Shown here piece after piece: positions 48,598 to 60,100 of a DNA stretch of 64,000 nt (positions are counted from its first letter, which is position 1; the number at the start of each line of letters is the position of its first letter). The notes under the pieces are model-generated. The model was not told where the DNA came from. It did no database searches and was given only the letters and a program-made list of their open reading frames with translations. A program made the position numbers and the translations under genes. The stretch is taken from contig CM063113.1 in NCBI GenBank assembly GCA_031841125.1, forward strand, positions 62,303,211-62,367,210. Direction: 5' to 3'. This DNA comes from Acanthococcus lagerstroemiae. Its lineage: Eukaryota > Arthropoda > Insecta > Hemiptera > Eriococcidae.

Positions 48598-49505
48598 CCT
48601 GGACACTGTTAAGCGAGATAGAACCAAGTGACACTTGATTTTTGATGACTAAAGTGTTATGTAGGGATTCCAAAAATATGCTTTTGCATGTTTTTTTCTG
48701 TTGAACTAGATAGGGAATATCCATGTTATTTTTGTGATTCATAGAATTTCAAGAAGAATGAGCCACACTTGATTGAGCATATTTTGGGTGTAAAAGCATG
48801 TTTTAGCATATTTCTGCTTTTTTAGAGCATATTCAAGAATATTTGGTCAATTTTCACAATATTTGCGGAATATTTTCCTTCTTTTTTTTTTCAATATTGC
48901 ACTATTTTATATTTATATCTTCTAAGAAAACAAAACTGCCACAACTGCAACTTTTTTGTAAACCAAAAAATTTTTTCTGCAAAGTTTTCCGCCTATGTAG
49001 AACACTGTCATATGTATCCAGTGTTCGCCTATGAAAAAGGACTTTTTGCACAATAACTTTAGAACCTTTTTATTTTGTATAATATCTGTCATCTCTTGAT
49101 TTTCCTTTCAAAATGATACCCTTAGTCCCCCATATTGACTCATTATTATCACTTCAATCGGGAATATTTTGGCATATTTCAGGATTTTTAGGGAATATTT
49201 TAGCATATTTGACAAGAATAAAAGCATATTATAAGCGCATATTTGACCCCCTTTCAGAGTATATTTTTGGAATCCCTAGTTATTAGTATCGTTAGAAAGA
49301 GCGTAAAAAGTAGAATAATTTTTCAAAATTGGGCCCCCGACTCAAAAAAAGGGGACTCACGTTGAAAAAAAAGTTTATCAGTAAACGCTATGTCATAGTT
49401 TCTACCAAATTCTACCTTTCTTATGGCTCTTGATCTTGAACTTCGGTTTGGATCACGTGATTTCAAAAAACAGATTTTGGCGCTTGGTTCTATAAGCAAC
49501 TGAAA
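48598..49505. repeat. GGACGCTG-family copy split by another element
   Basis: TGGACACTGTTAAGCGAGAT begins the left piece. The right piece has GTTATTAGTATCGTTAGAAA, AATTGGGCCCCCGACTC and ends near GGCGCTTGGTTCTATAAGC, in the order of the inverted 17.1-kb copy. Confidence 0.6.
48662..49278. mobile_element. hAT-like element inserted in a GGACGCTG repeat, 617 bp
   Basis: The ends are TAGGGATTCCAAAAATATGC and GTATATTTTTGGAATCCCTA. It interrupts a GGACGCTG-family copy whose pieces lie at 48598-48661 and 49279-49505. Only GTTAT is shared by the flanks, so the duplication is decayed. Subterminal GCATATTT motifs are like those in the other hAT-type elements. Confidence 0.75.
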
Positions 49506-50640
49506 AATATCTTATCAATAGACTGAAGAAAAAGAACTGAAAAAAAAAAAAGAAAAAAAATACTTAAAATAAGTTTATATTCAAGTATTTTTTTTCAAAA
49601 CTGGTTAGAATTTTGTGACGGCTAAAAATTATAACGGTGGTCAAGATCTCAAGAAAAGAACGTGGACTACGCGACTACACCTTCAATCAAAGACGTTTAT
49701 TCGGGCCGTGCATCCGTTAGAGCGCGTCGCTATCGAGTCAAAGTGATAAGTAGCAAAAGGTGAATCTATGCATTTCTGTTCAAATTTCACTCATTTAAAT
49801 GAAAAATCAAGACGAGTAAAAATACGTGTGTTTAATGTACAGCAGTCAAACGAGAATAGAAAAACCAGACCGAATAACGCGGCACAGAGTAAAGCCGTCA
49901 ACGGTTATATCCAGTAAACGAAGTTATATAAAATAAAGATAGGAGCGCTAAAGTAGCTTGGTTTGTAGACGAAAACTATTTCAGAGTAGAGGTTTGAACA
50001 ACAATTTCTCCCATTAATGTACATACTCATTAAAATTGAAATATCTCGAAAAATAAGACGTTTTTAAAGTATTTAAAGAGAAAAGAATTTTTTGAACAAA
50101 GAATTTTCTTTTGATTAAAACTATGTTAATAGCTAGATTCCAAAATTTTGCTGCATGTGTCAAAAACTTTACCTTTTGGTGGCTGATAAGAGTAGTTGAT
50201 AAGCGCTGCCTGGCTCGAATAGTTTATACTACTACACTAGATACCTATCTTCCTATCCTGCCGTAGTGAAATAAAGCGTACCCAAGATTTTGTTCGAATA
50301 TTGCATAAGCGTTCACCAGTCACCGGTATAGTCATTTTTCCCTTTTATAAAATACATGTTAAATTTTGCGTGGAGGTGCCGTCGTTCAAATTTAAAAAAA
50401 AAATAAAAAATTGAAGTGTAGCATATTGTTATTTTTATATTTTCCTGCTTCCAAGATATGAATGCGTGGTCCGTCAAATTTTCAGATCGTTTTACCCAGG
50501 CAAAATGTAATAAGCGCGATTTAAAATGACCAATTTTCCATTTAAAATGCATTGGAGCAGATTTTCTACCTATACTGGTGACGCTAGCTGATGGGATACT
50601 GAAACGCGGTGTGGGTGAGAAGGGTTTATACTAGTAGCAG
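49506..50640. other. AT-rich intergenic sequence
   Basis: No coding frame or clear repeat ends seen. Confidence 0.5.
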
Positions 50641-50647
50641 GCTGAAG

Positions 50648-50820
50648 TAGGGCTCTATAGTTTCACCTGGGTATACTAAGCCACCATTTTGGTTCATACT
50701 GCGTCCGTCGATGCCGAATTGACTACGCGGTACGCTCCGCATAGTCGGATTCGGCATCCACGGGCGCAGTATGAACCAAAATGGCGGCTTAGTATACCCA
50801 GGTGAAACTATAGAGCCCTA
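50648..50820. mobile_element. intact palindromic MITE, 173 bp
   Basis: Starts TAGGGCTCTATAG and ends CTATAGAGCCCTA; the two halves are complementary over nearly the full length. The central core includes GATGCCGAATTGACTACGCG. GCTGAAG is duplicated at 50641-50647 and 50821-50827; it reads as 8 bp (GCTGAAGT) if one terminal T is shared. Confidence 0.92.
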
Positions 50821-51792
50821 GCTGAAGTTAGGTCTTTGCATTCAACGTGCTGTTTTTTAGCTATTTTTTGTCTATTCGAGCTTCCGCGCTGCCCGGAGCG
50901 GTGGCGCGCTGTTTAGCGCTGTTGTCTGTTGTCACCTTGTAACCCTGATCAAGGGGAATAATATTATGAAAACGAAAGCGTTTATCGAAAAAATGAATAG
51001 AACAAATAATAGTACATATTTCCCTTTCATTGAGTTCCATTTTTATTTCAATCTAATAAATTTTTCTAAAATGTGTAGGGTTTCAGTTTCACGTCAGTAT
51101 TATTTTTTTTCTTATTTCCTTTTTTTTTACATCCTTAAAATTGTAGAGGGCGACTCTTTCGCGCTGACTGTGACTGTCCTGGACTGTCCCATTGATAGTC
51201 GCCATTTTGAAATTGGTAATTTATTATATTTTTTCTCTTCCACCCTTTTACCCAACGGCCATCGTCAATGTCCCCACATTGGTAGCTATTTGATACTGGT
51301 GATTTGATGTATGTATATGTAGCTCGCAGCTCGCTGTTAATTAAATTTTGTCATGTAAATCTGGTATTTTATAGAATATTTAAATTTGAATGTTATTTAG
51401 TTGAATACCAGGAAGTATCTTATGTTCATAGATCTTTCTGTGTAGCTCGTAGATTCGTACCAATTTCCTAGAGAATACAGTAGTGAGTAGTTCTTGCTTT
51501 CTACTTTTCAGTATCTACTATCCAGAAATTAACATCTTTGAAGCCTAGAGCTGAAGTTCATCGAATAATTTCTCAAGCGATAACCGAAATCAGTAGCAGT
51601 GAATAGGTAAATAATCATGTCGTTATCTAATTCTAGCTTGCAATTCATTTTTCAATTTTCTTCTCCTGATATACATCGTTATGATTAATACCTGTAACCA
51701 TGGGTGTTCTTTTATGTGAAACAGTGTTCCATGAAGTATGGACCTGTATTATGAGCAACCTGATATTCATTTCTAGTACATAGACCAAAGGA

Positions 51793-52434
51793 ATGGCAAA
51801 AATTGTGGGAATTCGAACTAGCAGTATGAATGAATGGTGTTCATCACAACTGCAAGACCTGTGTCGTCTTTGCGGTAAATATAATATCAAAATGCTTCGA
51901 ATATTTGATGAGAAAAACAAACACGACTTTTCAAAAATCATAAACATGCACTTCAGTGATTTCCAAGTTAGTATACTTTGATTTTATCACTCGGTATAAC
52001 ATATTGATGGCTCAGTGAATACTTGTTCTGTGCTCCAACATCTATATTATTGGGAATCAAGTGTGCATTTTTCAGATCCACGCAGCATTGCATTTAGAAT
52101 TAGCGAACTAATATCTTTAAATTGTTGGGGAAGTGGGTAAAATGACTTGTGACTTAGGCTTTCGTTTCAAAGGAAAGTTGGAGAAAGGGACCCGAAATAA
52201 GTATAAACAAGTGTACACTGAGCTACCCATGTTATTTCTTGTAACTAATTTGGTATTTACTTATGAATGTATGTCATTTAGGTCACCGAATCCGATGCTC
52301 TTCCTGTGAAATTGTGCTCACAATGTGTAGCATCTTTATTAGCCTGGCACGAATTTTATGTCAGTTGCATCAACATCAATAAATGTTTCCATGCGGTCCA
52401 AGAAAAGTTACGGGGTAAAGGATCTGTTCAGCAG
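51793..52434 (+). other. ZAD domain, encoded by exons 1-2 of the zinc-finger gene
   Basis: The zinc-coordinating pairs are C-x2-C at codons 24/27 (exon 1) and C-x2-C at codons 70/73 (exon 2), about 43 residues apart, with an aromatic-rich segment after the second pair ('LAWHEFYVSC'). This spacing is typical of the insect ZAD. The intron between the exons is phase 0 (51967-52281). Both predicted isoforms need these exons. Confidence 0.85.
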
Positions 52435-55400
52435 GTAGACCTTGCTTGATTTCATAATTTTTATCTCTTATGTAGCAGAGTACCTCGAAAGCCATTTTTA
52501 ATCTTTCATCTGTTATTTCTATCATTCTGTGTGTGTAAATTAGATTGTACGGTTTACTTATTATCTTCAATTCATTTTTAATTACTACTTAACTTTCAGG
52601 AAAATGTTGTTCCGGCTAATGAAATAGCCCAACAGAAATCAGCGAATGAATCGGAAGGTGCTCCAGTTATTGAAGTGATTGAAATCAAAATGGATGTTGA
52701 TGACGAACCGGAAAATGACATTTACGAAGAAGTTCCGGAGTATGGCGATGAACATTTCGATATCGCGAATATCCCGATCAGTGAGGATGCCTCTGTAACT
52801 GTTGTTGATCATGATGAACGTAGTAATGAAGATTCTGTGAAGGAAGAAAAACTTGACACCGAAGAAATGGCGATTTTGGAGAATGATTTAAAGGTCACGA
52901 CCTATGGTTTTGAACACCTTAATGAGTAAGTAAAATATTACTCTTATATTAGCCTGGCATTGATGTGTTAAATTGAGGATTGCTGTCAACAGTTTGGGAA
53001 TATTTCAGTTTTTCATTGTAAGACGTTATTATCAGACGTATCTAGGAATAAAACTTCTTACTTCCGAGTTCCATGATAAATTCATCCTTTCAGTTCTTGA
53101 ATTATAGGAACAGATTCCTTGGATTGGATTTGTATCAATTTAAGTGTTGAAATCTCAAATGTCCTGTTGGTGTTTTATAGTTGAGCTGATCTTGTTAAGT
53201 AGATTGCATGCTCAGAACCGTTCCTTCCAAATTTCAAAACGGAGGAGACTGATCTTACTAAACAAACCTGGTGGCAGTATATGCAAGCTGTGCCGTCGTA
53301 TTTTCCCCCTTCATAATTTGTGACCTGTGCTGAAAGAACGTTATTAGTATGCAAAATATCAATTTCCCGTTTATCGGTGATTTCGGTTGTTCAAGATTTG
53401 CTTTACAACCTTAACGAACAACACTCGTAAAATCAAAACAGCAAATTTCATTATTTTATGCTTCCGCAATTTTATCGATGATAATTTCCCCAAGATCCAT
53501 TTTTGTTTTCCTCGTTTTTCTCAATATTTACGTTTTGCGCACTAAGAACTTTCTTTTGGCGAAGGTCACATTTGGGCCCCTGAATCCATTTATGGAAAAT
53601 GAAAAAATTATTTTTTTATACTGCTGCTGTCAAATTTTATTTGTTGACTTGAAACTTGTGCATTTGTGCATCAGCAATTAACTTGTTTCTACCAACAGAA
53701 ATATTCGATACTTTTGTGTGGGAATGTATCCCCGAATGTGAGAGACGCTTTGGTACATTTATCTCTTGCTTTTTAATTTACTCTGATATTTACACTTGAG
53801 TCAGATTTGTTTATTATGCCGAATTCTAATTCATACCCAGAATTTTCCTTTCAGAGCATTGGTTTTTGTAATTTGTATTACAACGTACTCTTATTGGTAA
53901 TATTACATGACACATTAAAATGGGTGTTCTTTATTACATGAAGAAACTCACTAATAATTTTGGGTGAATTTGAGTTTTTCCAGCCTTAAAATTTGACCAA
54001 CAAGATATTCTAGGGAACCATGTTTTAAATTAGAAATGAGTCCACTTTAGTTAAGTTTCTAGTGTGAAAAAACTTTCTCTAAAGTAAGATTTATGAGACA
54101 TTTTCAACAACTTCATAAAAGTTGATGGAACTGAGGTGGATTGTGGTCCAGGATGAATATATTATACTATAAACAAAACTGTAGCTATTCATCTTCATCA
54201 GTGCTGCCCTAGCACCGATCCAGATAGTTTTGTAAACTTCGGGGACTTCGTAGTGTAGTCTGGACCGTCTATCGGAAAAGGGACAACAATGCCGAAATTA
54301 ACAGAGAAAATATTTCCCAAATAATGGCCCTACGTGACTGGAGAAGACTCAAATCCGGCGTTTTTGACTTGTGGCTAGTGTATACAAAAATTGTTAATTG
54401 TTTACCTGTCTTTGAATTCTGTCTCAAAAATTTACCGAGAAGGGGACAGTTTTTCCAAAAAAAAAAAAAAAAAAAAAAATGGATGGGGGGTAGTGATTCG
54501 AAGGATTTGCCGTCTGCCCTCTAGTTTTTTGTGGACAAAGAGCCGAACAAGCTAACAAAACATGGTGCATATGGTCGAACTGTATGTTGACATGAGTGTC
54601 GTAGGTGTTCATTGGCAAAACAGTCTGGTGGCAGCCCCTCCCCTCCGTCGGCCGGTCTTTCTAAATGATGGGAAATCGAGTATATAAAGAGCGATCCTAG
54701 AGAAATAGTGTAAATCAGTTGAAAAGTGGGCAAAAATTATTGTCATAGATAATTTCTGTCGGTTAACCTCGATCTGCTTAGCTAAATCAAAGTGCTTGTT
54801 CTTGTTTGCAAATTAGAAAAATTCGCCAACTTCGAGAGGAAATTATTTTTATCGGGCATATCTCATTTACTCGGTTTGTCTTTTCATATTAGTTCTATAA
54901 TATTCTACTGAACACAGAATGGCTGTTCTTACCGTTGCCAAAGAGAAGAATAACGTCAAATAATTATGGTGTGGTGGGACGTATGGCGCTGCACGCATGC
55001 CAAAGTGGCCCCTATGACACCGCACTCCTAGCACCGGAAACTACCCTTCCGGACATCGCATCAGTGGCCGGGGGAGTGTAATAATTATGCTGAAGTTTTT
55101 ACTTCTATTCGTGTCAAGAGTCAAGAAATCAACTTTTTGCCAAGGAACGTTTCGTTCAGGTTTATCCATTACATGATTAGGAAGTGTAATTTGTATAGAC
55201 CCGTATTGCCTTAGTTTGGTTCGAGTGTTGATAACATTAATTTCGCTATTTCGAGTGTGTTATATAAATCGATTAAATTATGAAGATTAGAGGTCGCATT
55301 ATGAACGGCCTGTTGATGGTTGCTGTGGGCAAATGTGGTGCACGATTTATCACTTACCGCCTCGATGATTTCATCTTTTGATCAGAAAACAATATTCCAG

Positions 55401-57196
55401 AAACATCGCTTACGATTTATCGATTGTGTTCGAACTGTTTGCTCCCAGTATGTTTTGAGGCGTTTACAAAATGATTGAAGACTGCAAATCTGGTTTTCGT
55501 GGAAGAATAAAGAAAGAAAAAACGCTGCAAAATCGTTGATAAATGTGGCGAGATTTATTTAGTAATATCATCTCCTAGTTCGCGTAAAAATCTAGTAACG
55601 TAATTGTCATATTTTTTCAGGAGTTCGAACACGGTCGGAAAACTGTCGTCAAGCAAACTAGAGAAAGTTAATAAACTACATAAGTCGACAGTTTGTCGCA
55701 TATGTGGAAAACTGTACGTTACTAGGACCAGCTATCTGCGCCACTTGCTCAAGCAACACAGCAACCATGCAATGGCCAAACGCAAAACTCTTCCGATTAA
55801 GACGGGCGCTGGTGCTGTCAAGAGTGCACTCGGTCCGAAGAATACGACGACAAAAACAGCGACAACAGAGGACGAGGCGGTTGCAGCGACAACTTCACCC
55901 GAGCAGAACAAGGCGGCTGAACCCGAGAGTTGCGAAATATGTCATGTATGCGGCAAAATGTTCCGTCACAAATCGACTTACCGCAAGCATTTGCGCGACC
56001 AGCATTCGGATGAGCCTCGTACTGTGAAGCCGAAAACGAGTCGTTCCAGACGCATGTGCGACTTATGCGGCAAGATCTGCAGCGGCGGCTCGTTCAAAGA
56101 GCACATGAGGAAGCACACGAATCCGGAGTGCGTGACGTGCGAACACTGCGGCCAAGTGTTTTCGTTCGTATCCGTGTTGAAAAGTCACATCGCCGTGCGT
56201 CACTCGAGCGAACGTCCTTACCCGTGCACCCTTTGCGATAGCTCCTTCAAACGAGCTGACTATTTGCGCTCACACATGCGCTATAAACACGAACCTAAGC
56301 TGCTGAAAACGGAAACAAAAACTAATGAAAATCACCGATTTCGATGCGGTGATTGCAACGTGGGTTTTCGAACTAAAGCCAGTCTCGAAAGACATTGTAG
56401 CCAGAAACAAGGCGCCGAGGGCGACAATAACCGCTGCCCGACCGCTTTCCAGTGTAACTTGTGCGACTTGTCGTTCAAAAAGCGAAATTATCTGATTCTG
56501 CATAAGCGATATGTGCACGAGAAAAACCAACCATTCCGCATCAGCGAAGCATCGGTAGGACCTTACAAGTGCGACAAGTGTGACCGTCGATTTGCGTCCG
56601 TATGTGGACGTAATTATCACTGCAAACATACGCATAATTCGGTTTACGAGACCAAGTTTAACGAGATTTGTGATCATTGTGGGCTGACGTTCCGTAATAG
56701 AGTGTTCTATGCGAAGCACTGCGCAAAATTGCGAGAAAAACCGACATGTTACCTCTGCTGGAATGCTTTCGAAACGCATGACGAGTTGAAGGAACATATG
56801 CACGAAGTACATGTTGACGATTTACCATTCCTGTGCGATATGTGCCGCCGTCGTTTCGTTACGTTGAGACAGTTAAACGATCATATCCGATCAAGACACG
56901 CATTCATCAGGCCATTCAAATGTAACTACTGCGCGCACACGGCCGTACGTAAAGACTCGCTGGAAGTTCATATTCGCAGCTGTCATTTAGGAGAGAAACC
57001 GTATAAGTGTGATTTATGCGAGAAAGCTTTCGCGCAGTCTAGTGATCTTCGTAAGCACAGAGTAATACATACGAGAAATAAAACGCCGTGTACCTCCAAG
57101 ACTGAACCCAAGTACAAAGTTGAAACCAAGGAAGAAATTCTTCCAGAGTTCGAAGTCCAGATTGAACCCGAATACGAGATTGTTGAACCCAAGTAA
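51793..57196 (+). CDS. ZAD C2H2 zinc-finger protein, isoform A (short, single-exon finger array)
   Basis: Exons 51793-51966, 52282-52434, 52600-52925 and 55621-57196 join in frame to 742 aa. Exons 1 and 2 form a ZAD, the arthropod zinc-finger-associated dimerisation domain: Cys24/Cys27 in LCRLCG and Cys70/Cys73 in KLCSQC. Exon 3 is an acidic linker rich in Glu and Asp. The last exon holds about 13 finger-like units; roughly 11 have the full C2H2 set and two (near 'ERHCSQK' and 'AKHCAKL') lack a normal second His. Junction phases are 0, 0 and 2, with donors GTTAGT, GTAGAC and GTAAGT. The ATG at 51793 is the first in frame; a CTAG acceptor at 51775-51776 suggests a 5'UTR intron. The role expected from the family is a nuclear sequence-specific DNA-binding regulator; the target is unknown. 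All fingers of this isoform lie in one exon, unlike isoform B. I do not recognise a named orthologue. Confidence 0.85.
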
Positions 57197-60100
57197 TGCG
57201 ACTGAAATGGAACTGTATCGACTGGTACATCGCGATTCGTCGCTTACAATATGATTGCAGTTTGCGACTACCGATGAGCGTTGATGAAAGCTGTCCATTT
57301 TGAAAGTAAATAATCGTTCTTATGCTCGATTTTGCTTGTCCGGGTGATGATGATTTCCTGCCCGAGTTCATAGTATTGTCTTATTCCTCGGCTTGTCGGG
57401 GAAGAATTTGTTTTGAATAATTGGTGCCTTCGAACGACTTGTAATTATTTGTAATCTTTGTTGTTTCATTTAGTTTGGTGAGTTAAGACAGAGTTACAGT
57501 CGTCGCAAAATAACTGGATGCACTAGAGGCCTAATCGAGTAGTTTTGAGTCATATCGAAAGTTAAAAAAGCATGGAAGTTCAATGCACTTCAGTAACCAT
57601 GTTTCTAACCTAAGTAAATGTACTTAATGCGCTCTTCTTAGTCGAATGAATTTCAGTGGCCGATATAATATGGCGCCTGTCTCTTCTGTACCAAGTTATT
57701 TTGCGGCGATTATGAGCGCAAAAGTGATAGTACCCAATCTACCGTACCAGGTGTTGCCATACGCTATTTTGAAGCCTTCCGCGCCCGTCGATGCCAAATT
57801 GACTACGCGGTACGCTCCGCGCAGTCAATTCGGCATCGACGGGCGCGGAAGGCTTCAAAATAGCGTATGGCCACACTCGAGGTATATAGGTTCCTTACCG
57901 TAGCGCTGCATTTTGACATATATCCATGTCGACTGGTCATGTAGATATTCTTGGCTATATATTGATCAAAATTTCGCGTTATGCGAGCGATTTGTGTAAG
58001 TTATCTTACCGTTGAAGGCGAAGAAATTCTTTCTGTATACGTAATGTATTTGAATAGATTTGCCGTGGAACAACAAACAATTATCAACATTAAGTTCAGT
58101 CAAATCCTCGCTACTGTTATTTTATTTGATGATGAAATTATCTTTTTAACTTATTTATTCTGTACGTTTTACTCGACTGATGAGCAGCAGTTTTATTTCA
58201 AAATACGAATCATTCAAATACGAAGTATTTCGTCTGTACAAAATTACCGAATGTTGTACCCATTTTATTAAATTGTACAACCGTTCTTCTTTTCCTGGAA
58301 TAAAATTGTGATATGTGATGCTGGGTATAAAAGAGAAAATTGAAAACAACGACGTGTTGCACTCAATACACGTATCGGTACTTGTTCCAACTGTTTTGAA
58401 AATGGAAGCGAAGTGCGTGTGTTGGTAATACCTACTGCATTTGGCTCTTGGATCTTCCCGCAGTTGAGTTCATCCGTCTTCATGTCATCTGTGTTCATTT
58501 TTGTAATTCAAAATAGTACTACACATAATTATGTATGTAGTACCTATTATTCAATTCATGGATACTTTTACCTACAAAGTATGACAATATCTCAGTGCCT
58601 GCTACGTATGTTGGTTCTCGAAATTTACTAACACCAAATGAGGATGAATTAGTAGTTCCCATGAAAGTATACGTGGTATATTCTTTCTGAAATGACTAAC
58701 GAGACAAAAAGGTATTTAGGTACTTCATTAGGTATTTACTTATTGTAACTGACGTATAAAACTGTATCCAGCTTGATCTTGCCTAGTTTCCATACATATA
58801 AACTTGTATGTGGGACATGCACATTAGGTGACTAAAAGAAACTTGAAATCTAGCAATGTCAAACTCAGCAAGTGTCTGATGCGCCACGTCGGCTTGTCGG
58901 CCCAATGATCTTGAGAATTCGTACTTTGCTCTTCATCAAGAATTGTAAGCCTTGCCGTCCCTCAAGACTTACTGACTTGATGATTGAGAGGACAATGTTT
59001 GCCTAGCCCGACATTCGCCAAGTCAGATGGATTTTTATCAATTTTTAGTATATTCTTTCATTTAAGTAATGTTCAATCAAACTTGAACGCAAAATACTTC
59101 CTATCTAATAGATATTAGTGGTGTTGCGGGACGTCTTTTTGGAAGAAGAGCTATTTTACCATACTTTTTTTAGTTTTATTTATTTTTACTTATTGATACG
59201 TTCAGAGAATGGGAAAGGGATCCGAATTCTTGTTGATGCCATCCATAGAAGTCCTATGATCTGATATTTGTTGGTATGATTTTACCACGAGGTGTACAAA
59301 TTCGGTCTCGTTGATTATGAAGTTTCTTAGTACCAGATACTTGAATGTAGATTGAATTTAGCCCTTCTGATTGGTGAAAAGAACAAGAAGCTTTTCCTAT
59401 TTTGCTTCTCAGCTTCTGTTTAGTGACACTCATAATATATTTACATGTTTGGTCGGGCTGTCACCAGTCAAATTAGCGCAATTTGTAGACATGACGTGCG
59501 GTGTGTATAGGTATCAATAAATTTATTCATCAAAAACTTTGAAGCATGTATATTTATTCTTCATTTTCGTAATTTTAATTTATAAAGAAAATTGTCCATT
59601 CGAACTGTTACAGAACTTGTACGGATGCCCTTGTCGAGCAAACCACCTCTATCAACTCGACACATGCCAGTCCCAAGTCGGAACAACAGGATGTGTCTGT
59701 ATCCTCGGGAGATGAGATGTAAGTATATGTAGCTGACTGAATATTATTCGCAATAATGAAACTATTTTCTAATGCCCTAATACGAATACGTGAGAAGTGA
59801 ACTTTGCGAATATTGGGTTACATATAAACGCAAGTAGCCGACCTAGAGTGGAGTATCGCTCATAGGTGGCTGACTAGTATCAAAATAACGTTGAAAATTC
59901 TGTCGTTCGAATGGAGAGCTTTCAGTTGGAAGGAGGCTAAGCCTCCAACCCTCTATCGCCTATGTTGCATTAACCGTAACATCTCTTATATCTTCAAACT
60001 TGGATGTAAATCAAGTCGTTTGTCATCGAGTGGTTATTTTTAACTTATCGCAGAAGTATTCGTTAAATTGATGAACACGTTCATTCAATTTCAGATTGTC

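Larger units (their letters stand above)
57197..59613 (+). other. region between the two zinc-finger modules
   Basis: This is the 3'UTR of isoform A and part of the intron of isoform B. It contains a palindromic MITE (57756-57871) and two AATAAA signals. No ZAD-like Cys-x2-Cys pair or start exon is visible. Confidence 0.6.

Noticed and set aside
28501..49290. CRISPR array from the recurring AT-rich motifs
   Set aside because: The motifs are irregular, unspaced and lie in transposon ends of a eukaryotic genome.
56270..56812. 180-codon open frame on the minus strand
   Set aside because: It is antisense to the finger exon 55621-57196, whose Cys/His pattern is decisive.
58860..58990. Possible ZAD-like Cys pair in TGTAAGCCTTGCCG
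   Set aside because: The frame stops within a few codons and lacks the second Cys pair.
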